Source: Heterobilharzia americana (Eukaryota > Platyhelminthes > Trematoda > Strigeidida > Schistosomatidae). Taken from it: 64,000 nucleotides of DNA. The position numbers and the translations under genes are program-made. Of the stretch, positions 32,276-42,962 are shown one piece after another. The notes under the pieces are model-generated. The model searched no databases. It saw only the letters and a list, made by a program, of their open reading frames with translations, and had not been told where the DNA came from. Numbering within the stretch: the stretch's first letter is position 1; the number at the start of each line of letters is the position of its first letter. The stretch covers positions 145,491,787 to 145,555,786 of the forward strand of contig OX104127.1 of NCBI GenBank assembly GCA_944470555.2, given 5' to 3'.

Positions 32276-34299
32276 CTTGTATATAATACTTATGTTCATT
32301 TGATAATGCTGTGGGTCAAGTAATTAGTTATTAAACAGAACACTTGAAACTGTGAAACACTGCAGTTGAAACTCTTTTACCGCTACTGAACAGTGTGAAT
32401 AGTCAGAATGACCCCGGGTGGAGCTGTAGATTTTGCTAGCGATATCAGGGTTATCTAAACATTGGATGGTCGTTTGAGGCTAAGTTCACCAGCGGTGAAC
32501 TCGAAGAATTCTAGACTAAAGACCGTGCAACTTTTATTTCATATGCAAACTGATTATCCTACCTTAGGCACACTGGTCCATAGCAGTCAGCTAGCCAGAT
32601 TCCAGTGGTCTTAAGTAATTAGTCCATCTGAGCTGAATTTATCTGTCTACACCAGTGATAAGCTTGGCCTTAAACTATCGAAAAGGCTATACCTTGCTTA
32701 GATCCTTGTGATCCACCTGGAGAAATCCATAGACCAGACGAAGCTATTCAGTATTAGTATTTTTCGCTAGTTCATGACACTTTTGTGTTAGAAATCACAT
32801 ACCTTGTCTTGGTCTTGGCTGAATGGTTTTCAGAGGAAAACTTGTTAAGAAACTATTAAGCTGTCAGAAACGTCAACGTGAATCGTGAAATCATGTAAAT
32901 CACTGACAAATTATTCATCTTATTCTACATAGCATTATATAGACTCTAGGAAAGTATACCACACCAAAAGATTACTAATGTCTTCACTAAAGTGATTAAG
33001 TAGTATATTTCTGATATACCATTTGAATCATTTAAGCAGATTAGAATATAATTTCTTATAGATTCCAAACGAAGGTTTTAACCTCTGTGATAAATTATAC
33101 TACTGACATTATAAATGATGACTGATTTGTAGATATTCATACTCTGATAGTCTTTTCTCAAAGAATATATTATCCTCTGTTTTAACATAAAACGTCAGTT
33201 GTTTTAAATATATTCACAGCAACTGAAAACCAACGTATTCACTGAAAAGTATAAGTATTCTTGAAATAATTATTGTAAGTATTTAAGAAAACAGACAAAA
33301 AACAACACAAAATGAAAGTTTAAAATCTTGGAAACAATGAAGAATGAATATATAATTTATATAGTTGATAACTCAGTTTCATATTTGCTGTCAGTGTATA
33401 TAGCTGTTTCAGATCATGTTATATACAAACACTTTTAATTAAATGGATTTAAATAAAATTCTTATGAAAATACAATATGAAATAATTTTAGGCTTCAAAT
33501 CAACATTTCATTGTTGATTAGAATAAGTTAGAATTAGATAGACATTAACCAGGAGTAAGCTAGTCTAGTATTATTAAGTAAATCATATAATAAATGGATT
33601 TTGTTGTCTATCTATCTATTGTATTCCCATTGGGAAATAAAATAAACAAATTGATATTTAAAGTTAAAATTATACTCTAATTAATAGTTTATATGGAGTT
33701 GATTCAATTAGGCATAATTTTATACTAGATAAAATACTATTCAACAAAAAATTAGAAATTTATTTTATTATGGCTTTTAAAACTCCTAAACAAAGAAGAC
33801 CGTGTATTAGTAATTACAACTGAAATCATATTTCCTTTACTAGTAGCCTTTACTTTTAACTTTTTTAATATAACTCGATGATCATAGGATATAATTAAAA
33901 TAAGTTTACCTTTTCCTCTAAACCACTTGTTAAGTAAGTTAATTTTTAGTATTGTATCATATGTCTATCAACAAATATGTATAAAGAATGAAAAACTGAA
34001 TCCCAGATGAATTCCTTGATAAATTAATATAACAATTCAGTAGTGTATTCATTTTTATAAAAAATCAAAAAAACTGAATTAAAATACCTACTTTATCAAA
34101 CATGTGTTAGTAATACTAATAATTATGAAGAACCAATTGATCAGTACCACTCATTACTGGAATACAATTACTGATAGATCATTAAGTTCGAAACATATTT
34201 GCAGATTGTATTTAAATAAAGGATGAATCACAACATTTCAGATAAATTAGTCTTACTGCCTTGAATGAAAGAGTTTTCATGCTAAATAAAAGTCAGTAG
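32276..34299. other. 2 kb AT-rich spacer, nothing recognised
   Basis: No repeat family, RNA gene or credible ORF was seen. It is the longest unannotated stretch in the window. Confidence 0.5.
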
Positions 34300-34899
34300 G
34301 ATATTCCTGATTATGGTTGACTGGATCATGCAACAAATAGTGAGGAGCGAGAATAGGGGGATACGCTGGACCGCGCAAAACATCCTAGAATACTAACTAA
34401 CTAACAAGTTGATAGAAGAGGTAGAACAGGACAGCGAAGACGAGACTTCAAAAAGAGACGTAGACAAGACAGAGTTGATGAAGATACCACCACCACAACC
34501 AACAACAACAAACTCCAATCAACATGAACGGGAGAAACTTAAAGAAAGTGGCCTCCTTCACATATCTAGCCACAGAAACACTGTTTCAACTACAGGCGAC
34601 ACTGTCACAGACATGCATGTCAAAGACAACCACACTCCGAAAAGCAAGACAGGCATTCATTAACCTGAAACCAGTATGCAGATCTCCACTACACTCAGCA
34701 TGTGGAACAAGATCCGGATTTCCAACACCAACATCAAATCAGTGATTCTGTATGGTTGAGAGAGTTGGCACGCTACAGAAAGCCTTTCCAACAAACTACA
34801 GATATTCATGAACAACTGACACCTACTCTGTCTCATTACTGAAGATCAGATGACGAGAATAATGAGAATAAGCAAGGAGGAACTCTGACTGGCTGGCTA

Positions 34900-34959
<60 letters not shown>

Positions 34960-35284
34960 CCAACAAACCAGCAAAGCAAGAACCTATCACTCAACAAATA
35001 TGCAGAAGTGAAGAAGTGGAGATGGATTGGATTGGATTGGGCATCCACTGAGAAGGCTGACTGGGGACATCATGCATCAGGCCAGTTGCTTGAGTGGAAC
35101 CCAGATGGGAAGCAATGAGTTGTGTGTTTGATGTGAGGGTGACATGGAGGATATTGTGTGAGGAGGAAATGAGAGGTTGTGAGCAGTCGTGGAGCCAGGT
35201 TGGAAATATTTCAGAGAAGAGAGTGCAGTGTAGACGTGCTAGTGAATCCCTATTTTCTATTAGTAACCCAAGGGACAAATAAAA
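34300..35284 (+). mobile_element. RTE-A copy 8, 5'-truncated, with (CTGG)18
   Basis: It starts within the RT motif-B/C interval (equivalent of FLIVVDWIMQQ) and runs to AACCCAAGGGAC and an AAT-rich tail. FADD is deleted. The C-terminal region contains a (CTGG)n array at 34889-34959, at the point where most copies have CTGGCTGGCAACAAACC. ORFs are fragmentary (34409-34745). Confidence 0.9.
34889..34959. repeat. (CTGG)n microsatellite inside RTE-A copy 8
   Basis: About 18 tetranucleotide units with a single CTAG interruption. The site is the same as the (CCAG)~80 array of copy 11. Confidence 0.97.
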
Positions 35285-35589
35285 TAATAATAAATAAATG
35301 GATGGTAGAGTTGGTGCTATAACTAAAGGTACCATTGCTAACCACTTAACTTCATACAGATCTGACCGGCTGTTTCTTAGTACTGTTTAAGTCCAACAGC
35401 AGTAGCAGAATCGGATAGCAGCAGTTGAAATATGACAGATATTCTGCTTTCTATGGTTAAAATTTAATAAATTATTTACGATAAGATTTTCCTATTTTAG
35501 TTTGAAATGTGTGGCAAGCATTACCATGAATTTAAACATCGCTTATCTGAAAATTTGACCAAGGAACGTGATTCTTAACATCAAATAAA

Positions 35590-36065
35590 TCTTACTTCGT
35601 TTTAACTGGTAGTACAATCTAGGACACATGTTTTTTTCCATTTGGAACTTGTCAGTTATAAATACCTGCCGCCCAGTGAGTTTTGATCCCACTGAGACTC
35701 GAGCCTTGTGCCCACCTCTTCAAATTCCAAAGCGTTATGCACTAGGTCACTGAGACCTTTTAGTTGCATCTCATAAAAAGGGTATAAGATATTATTATTT
35801 ATTGATACTTGTAATTTTCCGTTGTCATACTGGATCAAGATGATCGACCTCTGTTAGCTTATAGGCTTTTGTACGGATGCCTTGATATTACCTAAATGTT
35901 TATTATTATAATTGATTTGGTTGTGGCCATCAGTTGAATCGTTTATGTGCGCCTCATTCTATTTGAGACTGGTGAGTTATGTCAAGACATCGGTCCTGGA
36001 GCCCGTATATCAACAGAGGTAGACCAGTCCAGTCCTCTATAACAACGTAGAATTACGAGAACTTA
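35590..36065. mobile_element. S1 repeats, degenerate, tandem minus plus inverted tail
   Basis: Minus strand: a unit with head (CCTAGTGCATAACGCTTTGG, then a CGAGTCTCAGTGGGAT-type B box) and a ribozyme relic at about 35600-35660. It is preceded by another S1 tail and ribozyme relic (35810-35990). At 35990-36065 an S1 tail runs on the plus strand, giving another inverted arrangement. All ribozyme cores are degraded. Confidence 0.65.
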
Positions 36066-36224
36066 CAAATAAATCTCTCTTCCTCCTTATATTCTTCAAT
36101 CATAATGTTTGACTTGAATGTTTTTCTAATGTTTGACGTTAACCGATGCAATGGTTAGGATTTGTGTGGTATAGTCAGATCTACTCTAAACTGGATCTTA
36201 ACACTTGAACGTAGATTGTTATGT

Positions 36225-36735
36225 GCATATCGTCCCATAATAGTACGAAACAGCTGCCCAGTGCTCCAAGGTTTTCACCGGTTCCCTAACTGATCTCATT
36301 CCGTGATGACTACTATCTCTCAATTAAAATCCCCATTCATCTCAAAAATATATTGATGTATAGTGCTCATTAATGACATACTTCCATATGGATATCATGA
36401 AGTTCTGATGAAAAGCCGTGACCTGTGGGGTCAACCAGTTTGAGAGGAAGCGGATCTCAGCTGAAGACCTTGGGTGATAGTCGCGCTATATCATGAATTG
36501 ACAGAAGTTTGAAACTGTAAAGCAATGAAGTGCAACCTAGTGACCGAAGGATTAACTCGTTCGCCGTGAAACCTGGAGGTCCGGAGTTTGATCCGTACGT
36601 AGCTGGGTGGTGGTTGTGTACTGCTGAGGAGTCCCATACTGGGACGAAACAGCTGTCCAATTCTCCCGGGTTTTCAATGGTCCCTCAACTGATGTTAGTT
36701 CATGATGATTACTACCTCTGAAATAAAATACTTGC
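36225..36735 (+). mobile_element. S2b tandem dimer with hammerhead
   Basis: A partial ribozyme (36225-36270, ending ACGAAACAGCUG with cleavage site changed to GCC) is followed by the S2b 3' part and the 5' region of a second unit. That unit has a tRNA-like head at 36540-36600 (GTTTGATCCG B box) and a full ribozyme at 36616-36665. Both units point the same way. Confidence 0.72.
36616..36665 (+). ncRNA. Hammerhead ribozyme (S2b), intact core, weakened stem I
   Basis: CUGAGGAG at 36624-36631, a five-pair stem II GUCCC/GGGAC (36631-36635 with 36641-36645), GAAA 36646-36649, palindromic CAGCUG 36650-36655, and GUC|C with cleavage after 36657. Stem I is reduced to three pairs (UACUG against CAAUU), so activity may be low. 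Confidence 0.72.
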
Positions 36736-37623
36736 ACATTTCATTCACGAACTTCTTACTAGTTATCACACGAAATAAACCGGATTATACAACGAAATGT
36801 TTGTCATTATCGCTGTTGTTTCATACGATTTACCTGATCAGTGCAAGAAAGCAGGAGTAACTCCTACTGTTCAGTGACTGGAAAGTATGTTGTTACACTA
36901 CTAAAGGTGAGATCTGCATAGGTGTTTATAATTTACGGTTATAGAATTTATCTATCTTATTAAAATTTATAATAACTTGGTAGTAGAATGTGTTTTGAAG
37001 ACCGCAATGAGATGCATTTGAGTAGTTATAAAACAATGACTAATCAAGAATTTTCCACCGATACGAAGAACTACTTATTTATGGTGAATCTCCCGGATTA
37101 TTGCAATTTACACCTTTATCTTAGGAATTATATACTGAATCATTAGAAATTTCATAAATAGGTCCAGAAATGGAAACGGAAATCAAACTCAGTGACTTTC
37201 TGCAGTTCATTCTATAAGTAATGAATAAATCTATATATTGTAAAACGGAAACCTTAGTAACAAATTGAATTTCGCAGAATACTAAGTCAAAATCTACGGA
37301 TTGAAGTAAGGAATTACTCAACATTTATGAATTTATCTAGAAGTGACATGAGGCAGCAAATTTTTCTCAAAACTCCATGAAAATAACCATATATGAATAC
37401 CCCAATCGATGGGTAAATTACAGAACATTAAACATGGAATTAAGTGTAGTTGTCACGATGGATTGAAATTATTCAGACAATCAGCACTACATAACTATTT
37501 TTTTCTATTTCGGTATTCTTCATTCATGCGCACTCAAGACTTTGCGAGGCATCAAATCAGAGGCTACGGGAGTATTATGACAACCAAGTTGACATTACAT
37601 ATCGTAGCTGGAATCAGATTAAT

Positions 37624-37628
<5 letters not shown>
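36736..37628. other. AT-rich spacer
   Basis: Nothing was recognised. The open frame at 37409-37696 runs into the (TA)n tract and is not a credible gene. Confidence 0.5.

Positions 37629-37672
<44 letters not shown>
37629..37672. repeat. (TA)n microsatellite, 5' side of RTE-A copy 9
   Basis: A perfect TA tract that directly abuts the 5' end of the RTE copy. Confidence 0.97.
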
Positions 37673-37675
<3 letters not shown>

Positions 37676-38774
37676 CCTCATCCAACAACTATATGAAGAC
37701 ACCATATGCCAAGTGATTCACAGGGGAAAGCTCAGTGAAGCATTTGAAGTAAAGACAGGAGTAAGACAAAGCTATTAACTACTGTCACTGATCATCTTCC
37801 CCATTATGGTCGACTGGACACTATCATGCAAAAAACCGTGACGAGCGAGAAGATGAGCATACGGTGTTTGACCAATGAGAAGACCATGGAAGATTTGGAT
37901 TTCGCCAAAGACGATGATTTATGTCCAATGTTTTGTCGAATAAACTCGAAAATCTGCAGGCGAAAGGCAACAAGTTTGCAGAAGAAGTGAGATGGGACAA
38001 CCAAGGAAGACAGGACTTCCTTCAGGTGAGTGCAGAGAAGACGGAGGTGATGAAGATACCACCAACAACAACTCCAACAACAACAAGCACCAGTCACCAC
38101 CAACGACAGAAACCTGAAGGAAGTAGCCTCTTTCACCTACCTAGGCTGGGCAGCATCGTCTCAACTACGAGCGGCACAGGCACAGACGAGGATGTTAAAA
38201 CCAGGATCGGAAAAGCAAGACAGGCCTTTATTAATTTGAAATCGTTGTGGAGATCTGCCGTACTCAGCATGTGGAACAAGATCCAGATTTTCAACACCAG
38301 TGTCAAGTCAGCGCTGCTATATAGTTCAGAAACTTGGCGCGCCACGGAAAGCACTTCCAAGAAACTACAGACATTCATCAACAACTGCCACCTACGCTCA
38401 CTTGATACTGAAGATGAGATCAGATGGCCAGAAAGAATGAACAGCAAGCAACTCACTCTGGCTGGCAACAAACCAACCAAGAACCTATCTCCCAACAAAT
38501 ATACAGGAGTGAAGAAGTGGAGATGGATTGGACTGGACATACACTGAGAAAACCGTTCGAAGACATCACACGCCAGGTCAGATCCTCGAGTGGAATGCAA
38601 AGGAAAAACGATGAGTTGGGTAACCGAGGTGAAGGTGACATGGAGGAGATCATATGAGGAAGAAATGAAAGGTTGTGGGCAGTCGTGGAGCGAGGTGAAA
38701 AGAAAAGACTGGAGAGAGCAGAGTGGAATGGAGGCGTGCTACTGAATCCCTATGTTCCACTAGGAACCCAAGGG

Positions 38775-38777
<3 letters not shown>
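37673..38777 (+). mobile_element. RTE-A copy 9, 5'-truncated, inserted in a (TA)n tract
   Basis: It starts at the QQLYEDT..QVIH equivalent of the RT palm and retains the C-terminal region to ACCCAAGGGAATTA. The FADD motif is disrupted (LDFAKDDDLCPM). A 208-codon frame at 37921-38547 covers the thumb and C-terminal region, though with a frameshifted end. The copy is bordered on both sides by (TA)n, consistent with insertion into a TA microsatellite. Confidence 0.9.

Positions 38778-38863
<86 letters not shown>
38778..38863. repeat. (TA)n microsatellite, 3' side of RTE-A copy 9
   Basis: 86 bp of TA that begins at the element's 3' end. Confidence 0.97.
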
Positions 38864-38866
<3 letters not shown>

Positions 38867-39391
38867 TAAAAAATAAGTGGGCGAGTGTATCAAGCTATGT
38901 TTGTCATGATAAATTATTTCTGCACAATTCATTACTCAGTAATGTTTGAGATATTTATTTGGGTTTAAGACATAACTGTAGGAGGGAATTAGCAAATAAA
39001 ATGTTTTTTCTCTTCTTTGAAGTATAAACCAGTCTATTCAACAGTTGAAAATGTTCCATATAACCAACCAATAAGGAATATTTAGAGTATGAAGTTTGAG
39101 CACTAGGAAAAACAAACCTATATATCAAAAACCATGTATTCATTTTCTGTCCATGTAACAATATGTATGCAAAGTGAAAAATAAAAATACTATTCTAAAA
39201 CACTATTTAAACGTTACATTAATGGGTTAAACTTGACATTATCAGTACATACTTTGACAAGAGACAATTCATGAAGGAGTATCATGCTAAATTACTCTGC
39301 ATTTAGCTCGTAAGATAACGCTTTGATCCTTTTTACTTCTACAAACAAAACTTTTTTGATCATATGTATATATTAAACTTTAGTATAATTG
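38864..39391. other. AT-rich spacer
   Basis: Nothing was recognised. Confidence 0.5.
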
Positions 39392-39545
39392 TAGTTGATA
39401 ACGCTCTGGCGTCTGAAGCGATAGCTCCCGAGTCCGAATCTCGTTGGGAAGCAGGTACATCCAGCTGACCAGTGAGTGCCAAATAGGATGAAATGTGCAT
39501 CCTGTATTCCACTGGTAGCCACTATCCATCATTAGCAAATAGTAA
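39392..39545 (+). mobile_element. S1 hammerhead repeat with CCAG core insertion
   Basis: The tRNA-like head is TAGTTGATAACGCTCTGG then CCCGAGTCCGAATCTCG. In the ribozyme, CUGA (39465-39468) is followed by an extra CCAG (39469-39472) before UGAG, so the catalytic box is split. GAAA, UGUGCA and AUC remain. The same insertion is found at 48552-48567 on the minus strand. Confidence 0.8.
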
Positions 39546-39853
39546 ACTAGTTAAAAAGTTGTATACCATTTTATTATCCTGCTACGATGAGTTATCACAT
39601 ATATAGTGAGCTATAAAGTGTATATCTTTACAATAGGTGATCTATTCGATGTTAAATATCAATAGGCAGAAGTGTTTAACTAACGTCAGATCAGCATACA
39701 CTGAACGAAAATATCCAATATGAAAGTTTAAGTAACTAAGGAAGTTAGAAAAAATATCATGTTTCTGATTAAATGTATAAATGAAAGTGCAAACAATTTA
39801 GTAAAGACATATTTGATCCAAAAGCATATGGACGGATAATCCATTTATTATTA

Positions 39854-39857
<4 letters not shown>
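39546..39857. other. AT-rich spacer
   Basis: Nothing was recognised. Confidence 0.45.

Positions 39858-39910
<53 letters not shown>
39858..39910. repeat. (TA)n microsatellite upstream of the rDNA fragment
   Basis: TA tract followed by TTATATTATTATG and then ITS1-like sequence. Confidence 0.96.
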
Positions 39911-39916
<6 letters not shown>

Positions 39917-39919
39917 TAT

Positions 39920-40110
39920 TATGTCTTCACCATTTTACACTGTTTAAGCGATCCGGTTTGGCTTGCCATTCACGGGTTTGCTGCCCACGCATGCACCCGG
40001 CTTCGTGCTGGACTGCATGTACGCTGACCTGGCGGTGTCAATCCTAGGTTGCAGCGTTGAACCAGCAGTTCTATGCGTTCGGGAAACCGATGTATGGGAT
40101 TGTTGGAGTA
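39920..40110 (+). other. Ribosomal ITS1 3' segment (displaced)
   Basis: This GC-richer block lies immediately upstream of the 5.8S sequence and in the same orientation, and ends at ..GGGATTGTTGGAGTACAACT. Its composition contrasts sharply with the AT-rich surroundings. Identification as ITS1 rests on position and on recalled similarity to trematode ITS1, so it should be aligned. Confidence 0.75.
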
Positions 40111-40268
40111 CAACTCTGAGCGGTGGATCACTCGGCTCGTGTGTCGATGAAGAGTGCAGCCAACTGTGTGAATTAATGTGAACTGCATACTGCTTTGAAC
40201 ATCGACATCTTGAACGCACATTGCGGCTACGGGATATCCCGTGGCCACGTCTGGCCGAGGGTCGGCTT
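40110..40268 (+). rRNA. 5.8S rRNA copy outside an rDNA unit (probable pseudogene)
   Basis: The universally conserved 5.8S blocks are present in order: AGCGGTGGATCACTCGGCTC, CGATGAAGAGTGCAGCC, GTGAATTAATGTGAACTGCA, GAACATCGACATCTTGAACG, and the 3' CGAGGGTCGGCTT. Length is about 159 nt, normal for 5.8S. It is not followed by complete ITS2 and 28S: ITS2 stops after about 100 bp and an RTE retrotransposon begins. Some bases differ from what I recall for flukes (for example GATATC in the 3' hairpin), as expected for a pseudogene, but species difference cannot be excluded. Confidence 0.92.
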
Positions 40269-40371
40269 ATCATCTATCACGATGCACATTTAGTCGTGGA
40301 TTGGGTGTGTGCCTGCCGGCGTGCTTACCTGCATATCAACGTGGGTTGCTGGTCTAAGGCTCCATCTTTCT
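40269..40371 (+). other. Ribosomal ITS2 5' segment (displaced)
   Basis: This is the region after 5.8S, with the TCACGATGCACATTTAGTCG and TGGATTGGGTGTGTGCCTGC style typical of fluke ITS2. It runs to ..GCTGGTCTAAGGCTCC.. and then stops at TAACCTCGCC, where homology with RTE-A copy 5 starts. No 28S sequence follows. Confidence 0.8.
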
Positions 40372-40559
40372 AACCTCGCCTGGTTAACTAGTTTACTAGT
40401 TACTAGCCGGTCCTAAGCCCGGGTAAAGAGGGAAGGTTGGGCATAGGGCTAGCAACCCTACCCCGTAAAACAAATCTAACCGCTAAAGAAACTTCAAAGC
40501 ACAAACAAAATATAAAAAATGAAAACAAACTTATTCCCCGCTGGAATCGGAGAGGCGAA

Positions 40560-42962
40560 ATGACGCCAGTTGGTGAAAGCCTTCGGGAAGCCAATTGGCC
40601 GATGTGTCTTCTCTCGATGAAAGCGAAAGTAAACGTGGGGACATGGAATGTCCGCACGATGTTTGAACCCAGTAAGGCAGCCCAGATTGCAAAGGAGATG
40701 AGAAGGTATAACATCGAAGTGCTTGGGATTTGCGAAAGCAGATGGAATGGGAGTGGACTCTCCAAACTGTCAACTGGAGAATCAATAATCTACTCCGGTC
40801 ACCCAGACGCCAACCACGAGCACACTGAGGGAGTGGCTATCATGATGTCCTCAAGAGCATCGAAGGCTCTCATGCAGTGGGAACCAATCTCCTCCAGGAT
40901 CATGACAGCAAGATTCAACTCAAAAGGAAGAAAGGTCACAATCATACAATGTTATGCACCTACAAATAATGCAGAGCAAGAGAAAAAGGAGGATTTCTAC
41001 AGACAACTTCAATCAACACTGGACAAGACGTCAGTTGGCGATATCAAAATTCTAATGGGCGACATGAATGCCAAACTGGGAGGGGACAACACGGGAAGAG
41101 AACTAACCATGGGTCGAGAGGCGCTAGGTGAAATGAATGAGAATGGAGAATTGTTTGCAGAATTCTGTGCATTCAACGATTTGGTGATTGGAGGCAGTGT
41201 GTTCAGGCACAAGGATATCCACAAAGCGACATGGACTTCACCAGATGGACACACTAAAAATCAAATCGACTTTATCTCAATCTCAAGAAAATGGAGACGC
41301 AGTCTACTTAACACAAGGTCAAGAAGAGGAGCAGATGTAGGTTCAGACCACTATCTAGTGCAAGGAACCTTCCAAATCAAGTTAAAAGCCTTCAAGGAAG
41401 CTGGTGATAGACCTCAATTCAAGTACAACACTCGGAAACTGAAGGATGAAACTACAAAGGAGATCTTCAAAGCAGCCATCAAGACAAAATGGGAGACGTC
41501 GAGGGACATCCCTGAAGAAACCTGTGTGGAAGAACACTGGAAGTCTTTGAAAGCTATGTGGAAAGAAACCTGCACAACAGTATTAGGAAGGAAGAAGAAA
41601 GAAGACAAGGAATGGATCTCGACGGATACCTGGAAGCTGATAGAGGAGAGGAGGATGGTGAAGCAGAAGATAAACCAGTGCAAGGATGCTCAACGACAAG
41701 AGGAACTGAGCACAATGTATAAAACACTGGACAAAGAAGTGAAGAAGAGTGCACGCAAAGACAAAAGACACTTCTACGAAACACTGGCAAGTGAAGCAGA
41801 ACAGGCTGCAGGTAAGAGAGACCTGACGACATTGTATCAAATAACCAGGTTGCTATCAGGGAAGAGACCAACACAGATGAAACCAATAAAAGATGAAGAA
41901 GGAAATTTAATTACAAAAGAAGAGAAACAGAGGAAACGATGGGCCGACCACTTCAAGAAGCTCTTGAATCGACCACCACCTGCACTTCGTCCAGAAATAC
42001 CACCTGCAGCCGCTGAATTACAAGTGAACATAAATCCCCCAACGAAAATGGAAGTCCTGAACGCCATAAAGCTACTGAAATGCGGGAAAGCAGCAGGACC
42101 AGATGGAATACCGCCAGAAGCACTGAGAACAGATGCAGAGACAACAGCGGACATGCTCACACCACTATTGCAGAAGGTGTGGAAGGAAGAGAAGGTACCT
42201 GACGATTGGAAGAAGGGTTACCTTGTCAAACTGCCGAAGAAGGGAGACCTCAGTGCTTGCAAGAACTGGCGCGGAATCACTCTCCTGTCCACCCCAAGTA
42301 AAATATTAAGCCGCATCATCCTGGAGAGGCTTAAAGACGCACTGGATTCAAAACTGCGACCGGAACAGGCAGGCTTCAGGAAGTACAAATCATGTGCTGA
42401 CCAAATTGCAACGCTTCGTATCATCATAGAACAGAGCGTAGAATGGCAATCAGCTCTATACCTCAACTTCATCGACTTTGAGAAGGCCTTTGACAGCGTC
42501 GACCGAGAAGTAATTTGGAAACTGCTTCAATACTACGGAGTACCGCAAACCTTTATCCGCCTCATTCAACAACTATATGAAGATGCCACATGCCAAGTAA
42601 TCCACAATGGGAAGCTCAGTGATGCCTTTGAAGTGAAGACAGGAGTGAAACAAGGTTGCCTACTATCCCCCATGATATTCCTTATTGTGGTGGACTGGAT
42701 CATGCAGCAAACAGTAGGCAGCGAGAAGAGGGGGATACACTGGACGACGGAAAAGAACCTAGAAGACTTGGATTTCGCCGATGACTTGTGCCTAATGTCA
42801 CATAAACTTGAAGATCTGCAGGCAAAAACTAACAAGTTGACAGAAGAGGCAGCGAAGACGGGACTTCAGGTGAATATAGAGAAGACAGAAGTGATGAAGA
42901 TACCGCACCACCACCATCAACAACAACAAAAACTCCAATCACCGTCAACGGGAGAAACTTGA
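40560..42962 (+). CDS. RTE endonuclease-reverse transcriptase (frameshifted C terminus)
   Basis: An 800-codon ORF from the first in-frame ATG; a longer TTG-started frame opens at 40437 but that part is probably 5' UTR. The APE-type endonuclease spans residues 25-275: TWNVRT at 28-33, catalytic Glu59 in CESRW, QCYAPTN 130-136, GDMNA 167-171, NQID 234-237 and catalytic His264 in SDH. The RT domain spans about 500-780: GFRKYKSCADQ 605-615, motif A FIDFEKAFDS 637-646 (Asp639), motif B TGVKQGCLLSP 694-704, motif C FADD 739-742. Together these nick target DNA and copy the element RNA by target-primed reverse transcription. The frame runs into a stop (42960) after a His/Gln tract (HHHHQQQQ, 783-790). 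The true C terminus continues in another frame from 42959. All catalytic residues look intact. Confidence 0.93.
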   Translation: MTPVGESLREANWPMCLLSMKAKVNVGTWNVRTMFEPSKAAQIAKEMRRYNIEVLGICESRWNGSGLSKLSTGESIIYSGHPDANHEHTEGVAIMMSSRASKALMQWEPISSRIMTARFNSKGRKVTIIQCYAPTNNAEQEKKEDFYRQLQSTLDKTSVGDIKILMGDMNAKLGGDNTGRELTMGREALGEMNENGELFAEFCAFNDLVIGGSVFRHKDIHKATWTSPDGHTKNQIDFISISRKWRRSLLNTRSRRGADVGSDHYLVQGTFQIKLKAFKEAGDRPQFKYNTRKLKDETTKEIFKAAIKTKWETSRDIPEETCVEEHWKSLKAMWKETCTTVLGRKKKEDKEWISTDTWKLIEERRMVKQKINQCKDAQRQEELSTMYKTLDKEVKKSARKDKRHFYETLASEAEQAAGKRDLTTLYQITRLLSGKRPTQMKPIKDEEGNLITKEEKQRKRWADHFKKLLNRPPPALRPEIPPAAAELQVNINPPTKMEVLNAIKLLKCGKAAGPDGIPPEALRTDAETTADMLTPLLQKVWKEEKVPDDWKKGYLVKLPKKGDLSACKNWRGITLLSTPSKILSRIILERLKDALDSKLRPEQAGFRKYKSCADQIATLRIIIEQSVEWQSALYLNFIDFEKAFDSVDREVIWKLLQYYGVPQTFIRLIQQLYEDATCQVIHNGKLSDAFEVKTGVKQGCLLSPMIFLIVVDWIMQQTVGSEKRGIHWTTEKNLEDLDFADDLCLMSHKLEDLQAKTNKLTEEAAKTGLQVNIEKTEVMKIPHHHHQQQQKLQSPSTGET

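Noticed and set aside
37629..39910. CRISPR-like or satellite array in the TA/ATA-rich tracts
   Set aside because: These are simple (TA)n microsatellites in a eukaryotic genome. There is no repeat-spacer structure.
40110..40268. Functional 5.8S rRNA gene
   Set aside because: There is a single displaced copy without 18S, complete ITS or 28S, fused to a retrotransposon. It is treated as a retro-pseudogene even though most conserved blocks are intact.
40403..42160. Antisense open frames of 80-120 codons within the RTE ORF
   Set aside because: They are shadows of the sense endonuclease-RT coding sequence and have no domain resemblance.
42908..42962. Programmed -1 frameshift signal in RTE-A
   Set aside because: The run of five A's does not form a proper X-XXY-YYZ heptamer in frame, and copy 14 has an uninterrupted frame at the same junction. 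An indel is the simpler explanation.
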